DNA of 64,000 nt, from NCBI GenBank assembly GCA_035644935.1, contig DASQNO010000118.1, forward strand, positions 21,922-85,921, in the 5' to 3' direction. A program made the position numbers and the translations under genes. The notes beneath the pieces were generated by a model. The model had not been told where the DNA came from, made no database searches, and saw only the letters and a program-made list of their open reading frames with translations. The DNA comes from CADCVW01 sp035644935 (GTDB lineage: Bacteria > Pseudomonadota > Alphaproteobacteria > Sphingomonadales > Sphingomonadaceae). Below, in pieces: positions 53,004 through 63,353 of the stretch. How positions within the stretch are numbered: the stretch's first letter is position 1; the number at the start of each line of letters is the position of its first letter.

Positions 53004-53362
53004 CAACTGGCGGGCGGCGGCAGGACCGGGCGGATTTCGACCGACCCGGCCGTGGCGCAGGGCGCGCGCGCCGCCCATTCGAGCGCTGCATCCAAATCGG
53101 CGGCATCCAGGATCACGTATCCGCCCAAAATCTCCTTCGTATCGGCGAATGGCCCATCGACGATGTGGCGCTTGCCGTTGTCGACCCGGATGGTGGTGCT
53201 GGTCTCGGGCGGCTGAAGCGCGTTGCCGCTCACCATTACGCCACTCTGGGCGATCGCGCCCATATAGGCCGTCCAGCCGCCCCAATAGGCGTCCGCTTCG
53301 GACGGGTTGGTACGCTTGGCCAACTCGGCCGGCGTTTCGTTGAACAGCAGCATGTAGTGCAT
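53003..53362 (-). CDS. YCII/DGPF protein partnered with the ECF42 sigma factor
   Basis: A 119-residue protein beginning MHYMLLFNETPAELAKRTNP and carrying the family signature DGPFADTKEILGGYVILDA and a C-terminal SVEIRPVLP. DGPF proteins are ferredoxin-like-fold dimers of unknown reaction that travel with ECF42 sigma factors. Coupling to the sigma gene is by a one-base stop/start overlap. A second DGPF protein lies at 31.4 kb in an HxlR-linked operon. The 265-bp region upstream, up to the M28 peptidase stop, carries no supported gene. Confidence 0.92.
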   Translation of the reverse strand: MHYMLLFNETPAELAKRTNPSEADAYWGGWTAYMGAIAQSGVMVSGNALQPPETSTTIRVDNGKRHIVDGPFADTKEILGGYVILDAADLDAALEWAARAPCATAGSVEIRPVLPPPAS

Positions 53363-53627
53363 CGGTCGCGTCCTTCATCTCGCCTTGCATCGCCACGCAT
53401 CGTACCCGGCGATTGAGCGACCGTTGAGCCGCTCATCTCCATGTGCGGCGAGACAATACAATTTCGACCGTTGCTCGTGAGGCAACTGCTCAATCAGGTT
53501 TTCGTCCGATTGACAGACGAAACGGCGACCGTCGGTGAAGAGCCAGACCTAAGTGTCGCAAGCCCTCGGTTCTTCGCCGAGCCTTACGCGCAGTTCTCTG
53601 CCGCTTGCGCATTTGAGCCGGAGCGGC

Positions 53628-55307
53628 TTACCGAGCCGCCACCGGCCGGGTCGCGGACGCCGGGTTGAAGAAGCTGTCCGCGTTCCAGCGGGGGGCGGCG
53701 TCGGCGTTGGCGATTTCGCGCGCGATGCGGAAGTTGATCTCGGCAAAACGCGCGCCGGCGTTCCAGTCGATCGGCAGCTTCAAGTCGTCCGACGGCTGGT
53801 GATAGTGGGTGGCGAGGAAGCCCTTGAAGCGCGCCTCGCCCTGGCCCTCGAACCCCGTCATCAGGAACACCGACGGAATGCCTTCGCGCACGAACTTGTA
53901 GTGGTCGGAGCGGGTGAACAGGCCCTCGGCGGGCAGCGGGTCGGGGGTGAGCCTGACGTTCATGCCGGCGGCGGCGCGCTGCACGATCGGACCCAGCGTG
54001 GAGTGGTTAGCGCCGAAGGCGATGACGTCGGTGAAGGGGTAGAGCAGCACGGGCATGTCGAGGTTGACGACGCCGACCACCTTGCCGTTGCCGACCACCG
54101 GGTGCTTGGCGAGATATTCGGCGCCGAGCAGGCCCTTCTCCTCGGCGGTGACGGCCGCGAACAGGATCGAGCGGCGCGGGCGATCGGGCGAGGCGGCCAT
54201 CGCGCGCGCGACCTCCAGCATCGTCGCCGTGCCCGTCGCGTTGTCCATCGCGCCGTTGTAGATGGCGTCCCCTGTCCCGCCCGCCCCGAGCTTGGCCGGG
54301 TTGACCCCGACATGGTCGAGATGCGCCATCAGCAGCACATATTCGTTCGCGAGCTTGGGGTCGGACCCGGGCAGCACCGCCAGCACGTTGGGGCTGGTGA
54401 TGCGCCGGGCGACCGTCTGACGCTCCAGCCGCACCGGTGCCTTCAACACGAAACCGCGCGGCTTGGCGCCCGGACGCGCGGCTTCCGCGGCGACCGCATC
54501 GAACGATCGCGATGCGCCCGCGAACAGCGCACGGGAGGCGGCGGTGTCGAACGTCGCCGCGCCGCGGATGCCGGGTGCGACGCTGAACGGCGCGCCGTCG
54601 GCGCGGGTCCAGGCCAGGCTCGGCTCGCGCATCGCCTCCGTGCGGCGGGCCCAGGGGCGGCGCGCGAGCTCGGCGGGAGTGAGCAGCGTGATGACGCCGA
54701 TCGCGCCGCGGCGTTCGGCCATGCGCGCCTTTTCCGCGTTCAGGTGCGCGCCGATCTCGCTGGGCGTGCCTTCGGGATAGCCGCCGAGGATGGCGACCCA
54801 CTTGCCGCGCACATCGAGCCCGCGATAGTCGTCGAAGCCCTGTGCCGGCGCGTCGAGGCCGTAGCCCGCGAACACCGCGCCCGCCGCGACGCTCTGCGTC
54901 AGTTCGGCCGCGTACGGGCGGACGAGCACCCCGTCGCCGTTAGCGAAGACGCGGCCGCCGATCGTGACGCGCGCAGGGGTATCGGCCAGCGTCGCGGTGA
55001 CGAACGGCACCTGCTGGTACCATCCGGCCGCGCCGTTCGCGGCCGCCGGGGTCCCGGCGGGTCGCAGGCCGAGCGCCTCGAACCGGCTGGCGACGTAGCG
55101 CGCGGCGATCTCGTAACCGACGCTGCCGGCGTCGCGGCCCTGCAGGAGATCGTCGGCGAGGAATGTGACGTGGGCGCGGAACGCCTCGGGGGTGAACGTC
55201 GGGGCCGAGGAGGCCGCCACGGGCCCTTGCGCGAGCGCGGCCCCGGCGAAGACGAGCGCGGCGGCGCAGGCGAGGGCGGCGGATAAGCGCTTCGATCGAA
55301 CAGGCAT
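53628..55307 (-). CDS. exported M28-family zinc aminopeptidase
   Basis: A 559-residue protein with a signal peptide (ALACAAALVFAGAALAQ) and an inserted PA-like domain between two halves of the peptidase. The metal site reads MAHLDHVG, GAMDNATGTATM (bridging Asp), AAVTAEEKGLLGAEYL (catalytic Glu and ligand Glu), NLDMP and THYHQPSDD (last His). All di-zinc ligands are visible, so it is probably active on N-terminal residues of peptides. The start at 55307 is spaced 6 bases from AGAAGG, and an ATG at 55313 is possible. It diverges from the M16 lipoprotein gene. Confidence 0.92.
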   Translation of the reverse strand: MPVRSKRLSAALACAAALVFAGAALAQGPVAASSAPTFTPEAFRAHVTFLADDLLQGRDAGSVGYEIAARYVASRFEALGLRPAGTPAAANGAAGWYQQVPFVTATLADTPARVTIGGRVFANGDGVLVRPYAAELTQSVAAGAVFAGYGLDAPAQGFDDYRGLDVRGKWVAILGGYPEGTPSEIGAHLNAEKARMAERRGAIGVITLLTPAELARRPWARRTEAMREPSLAWTRADGAPFSVAPGIRGAATFDTAASRALFAGASRSFDAVAAEAARPGAKPRGFVLKAPVRLERQTVARRITSPNVLAVLPGSDPKLANEYVLLMAHLDHVGVNPAKLGAGGTGDAIYNGAMDNATGTATMLEVARAMAASPDRPRRSILFAAVTAEEKGLLGAEYLAKHPVVGNGKVVGVVNLDMPVLLYPFTDVIAFGANHSTLGPIVQRAAAGMNVRLTPDPLPAEGLFTRSDHYKFVREGIPSVFLMTGFEGQGEARFKGFLATHYHQPSDDLKLPIDWNAGARFAEINFRIAREIANADAAPRWNADSFFNPASATRPVAAR

Positions 55308-55461
55308 GGGCATCCTTCTGGCAGGCGTGACTGAGGATGGGCAGAACCGTTCGTAGATGCAACACGACCGTTTGCAGATGGCGGCGCGACGAAACGATTG
55401 CGTGGGCAGGACGAACGGTTATGGTGAAGGCATTATCGTCTTGAGCTTTCAAGGAAACCGC

Positions 55462-58401
55462 ATGCGTCTTCATCTGCTTTGCGTCACCGTCGCCTTTGCG
55501 CTCGCGGGGTGCACCACGATGGGCGCGGACGGCGGAATGGAGCCGGTGCAGGCGGCGGGAACGCAGACGTCGTCGGCCGCGGGCGCGCAGTCCAGTCGCG
55601 CGCAGGCCGGAAACGCCGTGCCGGTGTCGCAGCTCGTCAACCAGATCGATATTCCGTATCAGCGGTTCACACTCGCCAACGGCCTGCGCGTTCTCGTCCA
55701 CGAAGATCGCAAGGCGCCGATCGTCGCGGTGTCCGTGTGGTACAATGTCGGGTCCAAGGACGAACCCAAGGGCCGCACCGGCTTCGCGCATCTGTTCGAG
55801 CATCTGATGTTCAACGGATCGGAGAACGCGCCCGGCGATTACTTCGCGCCGTTGCGCACGATCGGCGCCACCGATCTCAATGGCACGACGTGGTTCGACC
55901 GCACCAATTACTTCCAGACGGTGCCGACGCCCGCGCTGGAGCGCGCGCTGTTCCTCGAAGCCGACCGCATGGGGTATCTGCTGGGCGCGGTGACGCAAGC
56001 GAACCTGACCAACCAGATCGGGGTGGTGCAGAACGAGAAGCGGCAGGGCGACAACGAGCCCTATGGCCTGGTGGAATATGCGCAGCTGGAGGCGCTTTTC
56101 CCCGAGGGGCATCCGTACCGCCATTCGACGATCGGATCGATGGCCGATCTCGATGCGGCGACGCTGGACACGGTGAAGGACTGGTTCCGCAGCAAATACG
56201 GGCCGAACAACGCGGTGCTGGTGCTGGCGGGCGATGTCGACCTGCCTACCGCGCGGCGGCTGGTCGAAAAGCAGTTCGGCGCGATCCCGCGCGGACTGGT
56301 GAACACGCCCAAGCAGGCATCCGTGCCGACACTACCCGCGCCCAAGACCGAAGTGCTCAAGGACCGCGTCGCGCAGACGCGGATCTACCGAACCTGGGCG
56401 GTGCCTGGCATGCTCGACAAGGACGCCGCGGCGCTGGACGTCGCCGCCTCCGTGCTGGGCGGGCTGTCCTCCTCCCGTCTGGACAACATTCTGGTGCGGC
56501 AGGAGCAGCTGGCGACCAACGTCACCGCCAGCCACCAGGCCTATCATCGCGTCGGCATGTTCGAAGTGACCGCCGACGTGAAGCCGGGCGTCGACGCCAA
56601 CACCGTGGCGGCGCGGCTGGACGCGATCATCGCCGACTACATCAAGAACGGGCCTACTGAGGACGAGGTGCGCCGCGTTGCGGTAAGCGATGCCGCCGCG
56701 CGTATCCGTGGGCTGGAGTCGGTGGGCGGTTTCGCGGGCAAGGCCGTGGCCCTGGCCGAAGGCGAACTCTACGCCAACGACCCCGAATTCTACAAGAAGC
56801 AGCTGCTGGCCTTGGGCCGCGTCACCCCCGCCGACGTGCGGCAGGTGATGGCCAAATGGCTGACGCGCCCGGTCTATGCCTTGCGCGTCGAGCCCGGCGA
56901 GCGTCCGGCGTACCAGGAAGCGGGCGGCAGGGCCGGCGGCGGGTCCGCGACGCAGCGCCCGCGCTACTACCGGACGCCGGAGGCCGGCGAGCAGATGATG
57001 GCGCCGGAGGGGCATTCGCCGCGCGGGCCGCGTACGCTGGCCCCGCGGCCGATGCCGGACGTCGCCGAGGTCGCCAATCTCGACTTCCCCGACGTGCAGC
57101 GCGCGACGCTGTCGAACGGCATCCAGGTCGTCTACGCGCAGCGCGACGCGGTGCCGGTGACGCGGATCGCGGTGGAGTTCAACGCGGGCATCGCCGCCGA
57201 TCCCGCCGACAAGCTCGGCACGCAGAGCCTGATGTTGTCGCTGATGGACGAGGGCACGACGACCCGCAATTCGATCCAGATCGCCGAGGAGCAGGAGCGG
57301 CTGGGCGCGCAGATCGGCGTCGGCGCCTCGCTCGACCGCACGGCGGTGACGCTGGCGGCGCTGACGCCCAACCTTGCGCCCTCGCTCGACCTGCTCGCCG
57401 ACATCATCAAGAATCCGGCGTTCGCGCCGGCCGAAGTCGAGCGGCTGCGCGCGCAGCAGCTGGCGGGCATCGCGCAGGAGCTGACGCAGCCGCAGGCGCT
57501 GGCCGTCCGCGCGCTGCCCAAGGTTCTGTTCGGCGAGCAGCATCCGTACGGCAAGCCGTTCACGGGCACGGGCGATCCGCGCGCGGTGGCCGCGGTCAGC
57601 CGCGAGGAGCTGCGGCGCTTCCACGCCGGCTGGATCCGCCCTGACAACGCGCAGATCTTCGCCGTTGGAGACCGACCTCTCGCTGAGCTGATGCCGTTAC
57701 TGGAGACGCGATTCGGCAATTGGGCGCCGCCCGCCGCGCCCAAGGGCGTCAAGGCGTTCACCGCCCGCATCCCCGCGCCGCGACCGCGAATCGTGCTGAT
57801 CGACCGCCCGCAATCGCCGCAATCGGTGATTCTGGCGGGCGCGGTGCTGCCGATGAAGGGCACCGACGACATCGTGCCGCTGACCGCGGCGAACGAGGCG
57901 CTGGGCGGCAACTTCCTGTCGCGGCTCAACATGGACCTGCGCGAGACCAAGGGCTGGAGCTACGGCGTCAGCGGGCGGCCGAGCCAGTTCGAGCAAGCCG
58001 TGCCGTACATCATCTCGGCGCCGGTGCAGGCCGACCGCACGGGCGATAGCGTCAAGGCGATCCTGGGTCAGATCCGCGAGTTCACGACGACCAAGGGCAT
58101 CACCTCCGAAGAGCTGACGCGCGCGGTGAACGGCAACACGCGCGGGCTGGCGGGCAGCTTCGAAACGTCGGGCGCGGTGCTGCAGGCGCTTCGCAGCAAC
58201 GCGCTCTTCAAGCGGCCGGACAATTATTTCGAAACGCTGGCCGAGCGGTACCGCGGGCTCAACACGTCGGCGCTCGACGTCACCGCGCGGGCGGCGATCC
58301 GGCCCGACCAGATGGTGTTCGTGATCGTCGGCGACGCCGCCAAGGTGCGCCCGCAGCTCGCCGGCATCGGCCTGCCGATCGAGATGATGACGGTTCAATA
58401 G
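55462..58401 (+). CDS. M16-family zinc peptidase lipoprotein (two fused modules)
   Basis: A 979-residue predicted lipoprotein (lipobox LAGC) with two M16 halves in one chain. The first half has the inverted zinc motif HLFEH (His110, Glu113, His114) in GFAHLFEHLMFNGSEN, with a later Glu in QNEKRQGDNEPYG as third ligand. The second half (about 520 onward) lacks HxxEH, as expected of the non-catalytic partner, and keeps RETKGWSYGVSG. An Arg/Gly/Pro linker joins the halves. It probably degrades peptides in the periplasm. The start at 55462 gives the signal peptide. Confidence 0.93.
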   Translation: MRLHLLCVTVAFALAGCTTMGADGGMEPVQAAGTQTSSAAGAQSSRAQAGNAVPVSQLVNQIDIPYQRFTLANGLRVLVHEDRKAPIVAVSVWYNVGSKDEPKGRTGFAHLFEHLMFNGSENAPGDYFAPLRTIGATDLNGTTWFDRTNYFQTVPTPALERALFLEADRMGYLLGAVTQANLTNQIGVVQNEKRQGDNEPYGLVEYAQLEALFPEGHPYRHSTIGSMADLDAATLDTVKDWFRSKYGPNNAVLVLAGDVDLPTARRLVEKQFGAIPRGLVNTPKQASVPTLPAPKTEVLKDRVAQTRIYRTWAVPGMLDKDAAALDVAASVLGGLSSSRLDNILVRQEQLATNVTASHQAYHRVGMFEVTADVKPGVDANTVAARLDAIIADYIKNGPTEDEVRRVAVSDAAARIRGLESVGGFAGKAVALAEGELYANDPEFYKKQLLALGRVTPADVRQVMAKWLTRPVYALRVEPGERPAYQEAGGRAGGGSATQRPRYYRTPEAGEQMMAPEGHSPRGPRTLAPRPMPDVAEVANLDFPDVQRATLSNGIQVVYAQRDAVPVTRIAVEFNAGIAADPADKLGTQSLMLSLMDEGTTTRNSIQIAEEQERLGAQIGVGASLDRTAVTLAALTPNLAPSLDLLADIIKNPAFAPAEVERLRAQQLAGIAQELTQPQALAVRALPKVLFGEQHPYGKPFTGTGDPRAVAAVSREELRRFHAGWIRPDNAQIFAVGDRPLAELMPLLETRFGNWAPPAAPKGVKAFTARIPAPRPRIVLIDRPQSPQSVILAGAVLPMKGTDDIVPLTAANEALGGNFLSRLNMDLRETKGWSYGVSGRPSQFEQAVPYIISAPVQADRTGDSVKAILGQIREFTTTKGITSEELTRAVNGNTRGLAGSFETSGAVLQALRSNALFKRPDNYFETLAERYRGLNTSALDVTARAAIRPDQMVFVIVGDAAKVRPQLAGIGLPIEMMTVQ

Positions 58402-58410
58402 GAGGACCCC

Positions 58411-58474
58411 AGCATCGGGTGAACAGCGCCCAGCGCAGTTCAGGTCAGGCTGGGGGCCTGACCGGCCCGATGCT
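58411..58474. terminator. nested hairpin between M16 peptidase and purK
   Basis: Outer arms AGCATCGGG and CCCGATGCT enclose an inner hairpin GGTCAGGC-tggg-GGCCTGACC (58443-58463). The 64-bp structure lies between convergent genes, 10 bases after the M16 stop and 16 bases before the purK stop, and probably acts as a bidirectional terminator. Confidence 0.65.
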
Positions 58475-58489
58475 CCTGAAGGGAAGCTC

Positions 58490-59593
58490 TTAGCCCGTCG
58501 ACACCTGCGTTACGTGGCCCATCTTGCGGTCGGGACGCGGCGCGCCCTTGCCGTAGAGGTGGACGTGGGCGCGGGGAAAGCGCCGCAGGAGGTCGTCAAG
58601 CGGCGCGTCGCCGTCGCCCCGACCGCCGACCAGGTTGGTCATCCGGACCTCCGCACCAAGGCTTGACGTGTCGCCCAGCGGCAGCCCGCAGATCGCGCGG
58701 ATGTGGTTTTCGAATTGCGACGTGACCGCGCCCTCGATCGTCCAGTGGCCGCTATTGTGGACGCGGGGGGCCATTTCGTTGAACAACGGGCCTTCGTCCG
58801 CAGCGAAGAACTCGCAGGTCAGCATGCCGACGTGGCCCAGCCGCTCGGCAACGGCGCGGGCCAGCGCGATCGCCTCGCCAGCCTGTGCCGCGACGAGGTC
58901 GCCGGCGGGGACGACCGAGCGATCCAGGATGCCGTCGACATGGAGGTTGCGCGGCGTGTCCCAGACCGCGACCTCGCCGCCGCGCCCGCGGCAGAGCAGC
59001 ACGGAGAACTCGGCCGCGAAGGCGACGCGGCGCTCCAGGATGGCGGGGACCCCTTCGGCATGAGCGCGCGGCGCTCCGATCGCCTGCCATGCGGCGTCCG
59101 CGTCGCCCGGGGCGTCCACTCGCGCCTGGCCCTTGCCGTCATAACCCAAGCGGGTGGTCTTCAGGATCGCGGGCGTTCCAAGGTCCGCGACCGCCGCGTC
59201 CAGCGCGCCGCGGTCGGAGACGAGCCGGTACGGAGCGGTGGCGCCGCCGAGTGCTTCGACCAGCGCCTTTTCGTTGGGCCGGTACTGCGCCGCCTCAAGC
59301 GAGGCGGCGGAGGGGCTGACTTCCACCCGCGCGGCGAGGTGGGCGATGGCGCGAGGGTCGATGTTCTCGAATTCGAACGTTACGACATCGACGGCGGCGG
59401 CGAACGCGTCGAGGCTGGCGACGTCGTCATAGGCGGCCTGCGTCCACGCGGCGGCGACTTCGGTCGCGGGTCCGCTCGCCTCCGGCGCATAGATGTGGCA
59501 GCGATACCCCAGTTGCGCCGCGGCGAGCGCCAGCATGCGGCCGAGTTGCCCGCCGCCCAGGATGCCGATCGTGCTTCCGGTGGGCAGGGTCAT
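58490..59593 (-). CDS. purK: N5-carboxyaminoimidazole ribonucleotide synthase
   Basis: A 367-residue ATP-grasp enzyme converting AIR, ATP and bicarbonate to N5-CAIR in purine synthesis. It begins [20 protein letters not shown] and contains TVEFENID-like [27 protein letters not shown] and the conserved [17 protein letters not shown]. The start overlaps the purE stop by 4 bases (ATGA), forming the usual purE-purK pair. Confidence 0.97.
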   Translation of the reverse strand: MTLPTGSTIGILGGGQLGRMLALAAAQLGYRCHIYAPEASGPATEVAAAWTQAAYDDVASLDAFAAAVDVVTFEFENIDPRAIAHLAARVEVSPSAASLEAAQYRPNEKALVEALGGATAPYRLVSDRGALDAAVADLGTPAILKTTRLGYDGKGQARVDAPGDADAAWQAIGAPRAHAEGVPAILERRVAFAAEFSVLLCRGRGGEVAVWDTPRNLHVDGILDRSVVPAGDLVAAQAGEAIALARAVAERLGHVGMLTCEFFAADEGPLFNEMAPRVHNSGHWTIEGAVTSQFENHIRAICGLPLGDTSSLGAEVRMTNLVGGRGDGDAPLDDLLRRFPRAHVHLYGKGAPRPDRKMGHVTQVSTG

Positions 59594-60120
59594 TCGGGGT
59601 CGGTCGCGACGCCTTCGGTCTGCGCTTGTCGCCAGGCCGTTAGGCGCTCCGCCAAGGCCGGGTCGGCCAGCGCCAGGATAGCGGCGGCGAGCAGGGCGGC
59701 GTTGACAGCGCCCGCCTCGCCCACGGCCAGCGTGCCCACGGGGACGCCGGCGGGCATCTGCGCAATGGAGAGGAGGCTGTCGAGGCCGTCCAACGTGCGC
59801 GACCGTACGGGTACGCCCAGCACGGGCAGGGTGGTGAGCGCAGCCACCATGCCGGGCAGATGGGCGGCGCCGCCGGCCCCCGCGATGACGACGTGAAGGC
59901 CGCGCCCGGCCGCGCCTCGGGCGAAGTCGTACAGGCGGTCGGGCGTGCGATGGGCGGACACCACCGCGCGTTCGTGAGGGATGCCGAGCGCCGCCAGCGT
60001 ATCGGCGGCGTGACGCATCGTCGCCCAGTCCGACCGGCTGCCCATGACCACCGCAACGCGCGCGGGGCCGGCGGCGGATGCCGGGTCGGCGGATGGTGAA
60101 GGAGACGCGCTGTCGGTCAT
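59590..60120 (-). CDS. purE: N5-CAIR mutase
   Basis: A 176-residue PurE, converting N5-CAIR to CAIR. The family motif is [20 protein letters not shown], with [15 protein letters not shown] [13 protein letters not shown] and the [11 protein letters not shown] substrate loop. The octamer-forming core is complete. A Ser/Pro/Ala-rich segment of about 20 residues precedes the core. The start at 60120 was chosen. ATGACCGAC is repeated just upstream, but that copy leads to an early stop. It is the first gene of the purEK unit. Confidence 0.96.
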   Translation of the reverse strand: MTDSASPSPSADPASAAGPARVAVVMGSRSDWATMRHAADTLAALGIPHERAVVSAHRTPDRLYDFARGAAGRGLHVVIAGAGGAAHLPGMVAALTTLPVLGVPVRSRTLDGLDSLLSIAQMPAGVPVGTLAVGEAGAVNAALLAAAILALADPALAERLTAWRQAQTEGVATDPE

Positions 60121-60272
60121 ACGGGGTCGGTCATGCGGGGCTTTGCCGAACGGGGCGGGAGGCGATGGCCTAGCGGGACCGCCGCGCCCGCGCAAACGGG
60201 CAGTGATCTTCCATTAACCCCTCCTGCGCTATAGCCTGGGTCGACAATCGCTTTGCAAGAAGAACATCCACC

Positions 60273-60875
60273 GTGGCAGCAACCAGCAACCCCCTGCGCA
60301 GCAACGAGGCCAACGTGACGGAGCTGCGACCCGACCTGGCGGAAGAGAACCGCCGCCTCCGCGCGACCGTGGACGAGATGCAGCTTCGCCTCGCCGAGTT
60401 GGAGAAGCTGGCGGACTGCGACACGCTGACGCCGCTGCCCAACCGCCGCGCGTTCGTGCGCGAAGTCGAGCGCGTGCTGCGCCAGGTCGAGCGCTACGGC
60501 ACGCCGGCGGCGCTGCTGTACGTCGACGTCAACAGCCTCAAAAGCATCAACGACCGGTTCGGCCATGCCGCGGGCGACGCCGCCTTGTGCCATGTCGCCC
60601 GGTCGCTGTCCGACCTTGTCCGGCAGACCGATTTCGTGGCGCGCATCGGCGGCGACGAGTTCGGGCTGGTGCTCGACCATCTCGACGGCGCGTCGGCGGC
60701 GGATACGGCCGAGCGTATCGCCGAATGCATCGCCAATGTTCCGGTCAGCACCGGCGGATGCGATATCGTGGTCAGCGTCGCCACGGGCATGACCACGATC
60801 GACAAGGGCGACAGTGTCGAGGGCGCGATCGCGCGCGCCGACCGCAACATGTACGCGGCCAAGGCGGCCCTCTAG
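60273..60875 (+). CDS. GGDEF diguanylate cyclase with short coiled-coil N-terminus
   Basis: A 200-residue soluble protein starting at GTG 60273. About 45 N-terminal residues form a coiled coil (LRPDLAEENRRLRATVDEMQ), then a GGDEF domain with LTPLPNRRAF, VDVNSLKSINDRFGHAAGD and the intact active site RIGGDEFGL. An inhibitory I-site RQTD lies five residues before GGDEF. It should therefore make c-di-GMP and be product-inhibited. No sensor domain is present, so control may be by coiled-coil dimerisation. The three PilZ proteins in the window are candidate downstream receptors. Confidence 0.92.
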   Translation: MAATSNPLRSNEANVTELRPDLAEENRRLRATVDEMQLRLAELEKLADCDTLTPLPNRRAFVREVERVLRQVERYGTPAALLYVDVNSLKSINDRFGHAAGDAALCHVARSLSDLVRQTDFVARIGGDEFGLVLDHLDGASAADTAERIAECIANVPVSTGGCDIVVSVATGMTTIDKGDSVEGAIARADRNMYAAKAAL

Positions 60876-60885
60876 CGTTGCTTCG

Positions 60886-60909
60886 TCTCCCGGGAAGGCG
60901 GGAGAGGGT
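60886..60909. terminator. short hairpin between GGDEF and gpmA genes
   Basis: TCTCCC-gggaaggc-GGGAGA lies in the 35-base gap between the convergent genes. It is short and without a T tract, and resembles the hairpin at 21435. Confidence 0.4.
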
Positions 60910-60910
60910 C

Positions 60911-61597
60911 TTAGCGGTCCTTCAGGTAGTAGCGGTCGGTTGCGTTGAGGTCCGCGTCCAGTTCGTAGACGATCGGCTGCCCGGTCGGGATCTCCAGCTC
61001 CGCGATCTCGTCGTCGGGTATTTGCGACAGGTGCTTCACCAGCGCGCGCAGCGAGTTGCCGTGGGCGGAGATCAGGACGCGCTCCCCATCGCGCAGCGCC
61101 GGCGCGATCCGCGCGTCCCAATAGGGCAGCACGCGCGCGATCGTGTCCTTGAGGCTTTCGCTTTGCGGCACCGAAATTCCTGCGTAGCGGCGGTCGGCAG
61201 CGAGGTCGTAGGGCCCGCCCGGCTCCATCGGCGGTGGCGGCACGTCGAACGAGCGCCGCCAGATCTTGACCTGCGCCTCGCCCGCTTTGGCGATGGTCTC
61301 CGCCTTGTTAAGCCCGGTCAGCCCGCCATAATGCCGTTCGTTGAGGCGCCAGTCCTTCTCGGTGGGGAGCCACAGCCGCCCCATGCCTTCCAGAGCGATG
61401 TTGAGCGTACGGATGGCGCGCGTCTGGAAGCTCGTAAAGGTCTGGTCGAAGTCGAGCCCGCGCTCGGCCATCAACGCTCCGGCAGCTCGGGCCTCGGCGA
61501 TGCCCTGATCGGTCAGGTCGACGTCCCACCATCCGGTGAAGCGATTTTCGAGGTTCCAGGCGGATTGGCCGTGGCGAACCAGAACAAGCGTCGGCAT
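60911..61597 (-). CDS. gpmA: 2,3-bisphosphoglycerate-dependent phosphoglycerate mutase
   Basis: A 228-residue histidine phosphatase-superfamily enzyme of glycolysis. The catalytic motif is [20 protein letters not shown], with [13 protein letters not shown] and [17 protein letters not shown] (second catalytic His). [11 protein letters not shown] is also typical. All residues of the cofactor-dependent mutase are present. It lies one base after the M14 carboxypeptidase stop, so the two are in the same transcript. Confidence 0.96.
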   Translation of the reverse strand: MPTLVLVRHGQSAWNLENRFTGWWDVDLTDQGIAEARAAGALMAERGLDFDQTFTSFQTRAIRTLNIALEGMGRLWLPTEKDWRLNERHYGGLTGLNKAETIAKAGEAQVKIWRRSFDVPPPPMEPGGPYDLAADRRYAGISVPQSESLKDTIARVLPYWDARIAPALRDGERVLISAHGNSLRALVKHLSQIPDDEIAELEIPTGQPIVYELDADLNATDRYYLKDR

Positions 61598-61598
61598 C

Positions 61599-62729
61599 TT
61601 AGCGGATCCCCTTCAATCGCGCGCTGATCGCGTACAGCGCATCCATGCAGGCGCGGCCCAGCAGCGCCGAGCGCTCGGGTGACCAGCCATAATCTTCGTC
61701 GGGCAGGTCGGCATTATCCTTGAACGGCATCTCCAGCGTCATCGTCAGCGCGCCGAAGCGTTCGGCGAGCTGCGTCGTCGACATCGATAGATTGGCTTTG
61801 CCCGGCGGCACGGCGGCGTAGCCGTGCGTCCTCTGGAAGTCGGGCGACAGGTTTTCGAGCACTTCGCCATAAGCATTGTAAAGCGCCTGCTGCTCCGGCC
61901 GGAGCGAGGGAATGCCTTCGAACCCGGCGAGGAAATTATACGGGATCGCCTCGTCCCCATGCACGTCGATCGCGAAGTCGACGCCGGTCTCGTCCATGGC
62001 ATCGCGGACGCACAGCACTTCAGGCGAGCGTTCGGGTGTCGGCGCGTGCCATTCGCGGTTGAGGTTGACGCCCGCCGCGTTGGTGCGCAGGTGCCCGCGC
62101 CGCGTCCCGTCCGGGTTCATGTTGGGCACGATGTGGAAGGTAAAGCGTTCGCGCAGGCGGCGGGCCACCGGGTCCGCCTCGTCCGTGAGCTTTTCCAGCG
62201 CGCCTTCCATCCACCATTCCGCCATCGGTTCGCCGGGATGCTGGCGGCCGTAAATCCAGGCCTGCAGCGGCCCGTCGCCGATCCGCAGATAGTCGATCGT
62301 GTCGCCGTCAAGGCTATGCCCAAGCGCACGGTACGTGACGCCCGGCAGGCCGGTGACCGAGGCGATCAGGTCGTGGTGCCGTTCCATCGTGTACGGCGCG
62401 AAATAAGCGAACCAGACGCTGTCGACAGGCGGCGTGACGCTGATGGTGAGCACGCCGTCTTCGTAAGCCGTCGGCACGCGCGGCCACGTCTCGCGATCAG
62501 CCGACATGCACGCGCGGTAGCCAGGCCAGCCGTTGGGATAGGCGGAACCGGCGCAGTTGGTGATGCGCAGCGTCACCTCGTGGTTCGCGGCGCCCGTCAG
62601 GCGGAAATAGAACCACTGCAGGAATTCGGAATGTGCGTCGGCGACGATTTCCAGGTCAAAACCGTCAGGACGCGCGGCGACGACACGGATATTGCCGCCG
62701 TCAAAGGCGCTTGAAATGGCCAGGGTCAT
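61599..62729 (-). CDS. M14-family carboxypeptidase (cytosolic carboxypeptidase-like)
   Basis: A 376-residue M14 metallopeptidase with an N-terminal beta-sandwich domain (about 1-125; [20 protein letters not shown]) before the peptidase, the layout of bacterial cytosolic carboxypeptidases. Zinc ligands are in [14 protein letters not shown] (His, Glu) and FAIDVHGDE (His). [20 protein letters not shown] binds substrate, and the catalytic Glu is in [12 protein letters not shown]. No signal peptide is visible. It should remove C-terminal residues. It is followed at once by gpmA. Confidence 0.92.
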   Translation of the reverse strand: MTLAISSAFDGGNIRVVAARPDGFDLEIVADAHSEFLQWFYFRLTGAANHEVTLRITNCAGSAYPNGWPGYRACMSADRETWPRVPTAYEDGVLTISVTPPVDSVWFAYFAPYTMERHHDLIASVTGLPGVTYRALGHSLDGDTIDYLRIGDGPLQAWIYGRQHPGEPMAEWWMEGALEKLTDEADPVARRLRERFTFHIVPNMNPDGTRRGHLRTNAAGVNLNREWHAPTPERSPEVLCVRDAMDETGVDFAIDVHGDEAIPYNFLAGFEGIPSLRPEQQALYNAYGEVLENLSPDFQRTHGYAAVPPGKANLSMSTTQLAERFGALTMTLEMPFKDNADLPDEDYGWSPERSALLGRACMDALYAISARLKGIR

Positions 62730-62801
62730 CGAAACCTCATTGTCGACCGGCGGCAGGACGCCGCCGGTTCTTACGCCCGTGCCGCGCCGAACGGGACAGG
62801 G

Positions 62802-63353
62802 CTATCGAACGAGAATAGTGCGCCCCGACTCGCCCGGAAAGTCCTTAAACAGGGCGCGCGCGAGGTTGCGCACGGTACCGGCGGACGGAACGCTGCCGGC
62901 GCGCGCCGGCGCCCGCGCCCGGCCTTCCCAGACGATGGAACCGTCCGACCGACGCTTGAGTTGTACGGCGAGCTGCGATGCGACGTCGGCCGACACCGCC
63001 GCCGGAGCCGCGCCTGGTGCGGGCGCGCGCGCCGCCAGCGCCGCGCCGGTGCCCGTGGCGACATCGACGGTCGCGACGAATTCCGAGGCCGCGGGAGTGG
63101 CGGCGGGCGTGAAGCCCAAGGTGCGCAGTTCGCCGGCGACGGCGGCGCCGAAAGCGGGCTCGTAGACGCCGCCCGCGGCCTGCGTCGTGAAGCGTGGCTC
63201 CACCGCAACCTCCCCACGGGCGATGGCGCTGCCCAGGTGAATGCGCGTCACGCTGGTCCCGCGCTGAGACGCGTCGCCGCCGCCGACCGTGCTGCAGCCG
63301 GCGACAAGAGCCAGTGCGGCGGTCGCGCCCAGAAAGCGCAAATTGATGGCCAT
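62802..63353 (-). CDS. DUF4136 lipoprotein
   Basis: A 183-residue predicted lipoprotein (signal ending in the lipobox VAGC) with a DUF4136-type domain: PRFTTQAAGGVYEPAFGAAV, AGELRTLGFTPAA, and GSIVWEGRARAPARAGS. The function is unknown; such proteins sit at the outer membrane. The start at 63353 (MAINLRFLG) is chosen over a longer form. The middle has an Ala/Pro-rich stretch. It diverges from galE across about 108 bases. Confidence 0.85.
   Translation of the reverse strand: MAINLRFLGATAALALVAGCSTVGGGDASQRGTSVTRIHLGSAIARGEVAVEPRFTTQAAGGVYEPAFGAAVAGELRTLGFTPAATPAASEFVATVDVATGTGAALAARAPAPGAAPAAVSADVASQLAVQLKRRSDGSIVWEGRARAPARAGSVPSAGTVRNLARALFKDFPGESGRTILVR

Noticed and set aside
53441..53668. 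A 75-codon plus-strand frame beside the M28 peptidase gene
   Set aside because: It overlaps the peptidase C-terminus, has no ribosome-binding site and shows no recognisable domain.
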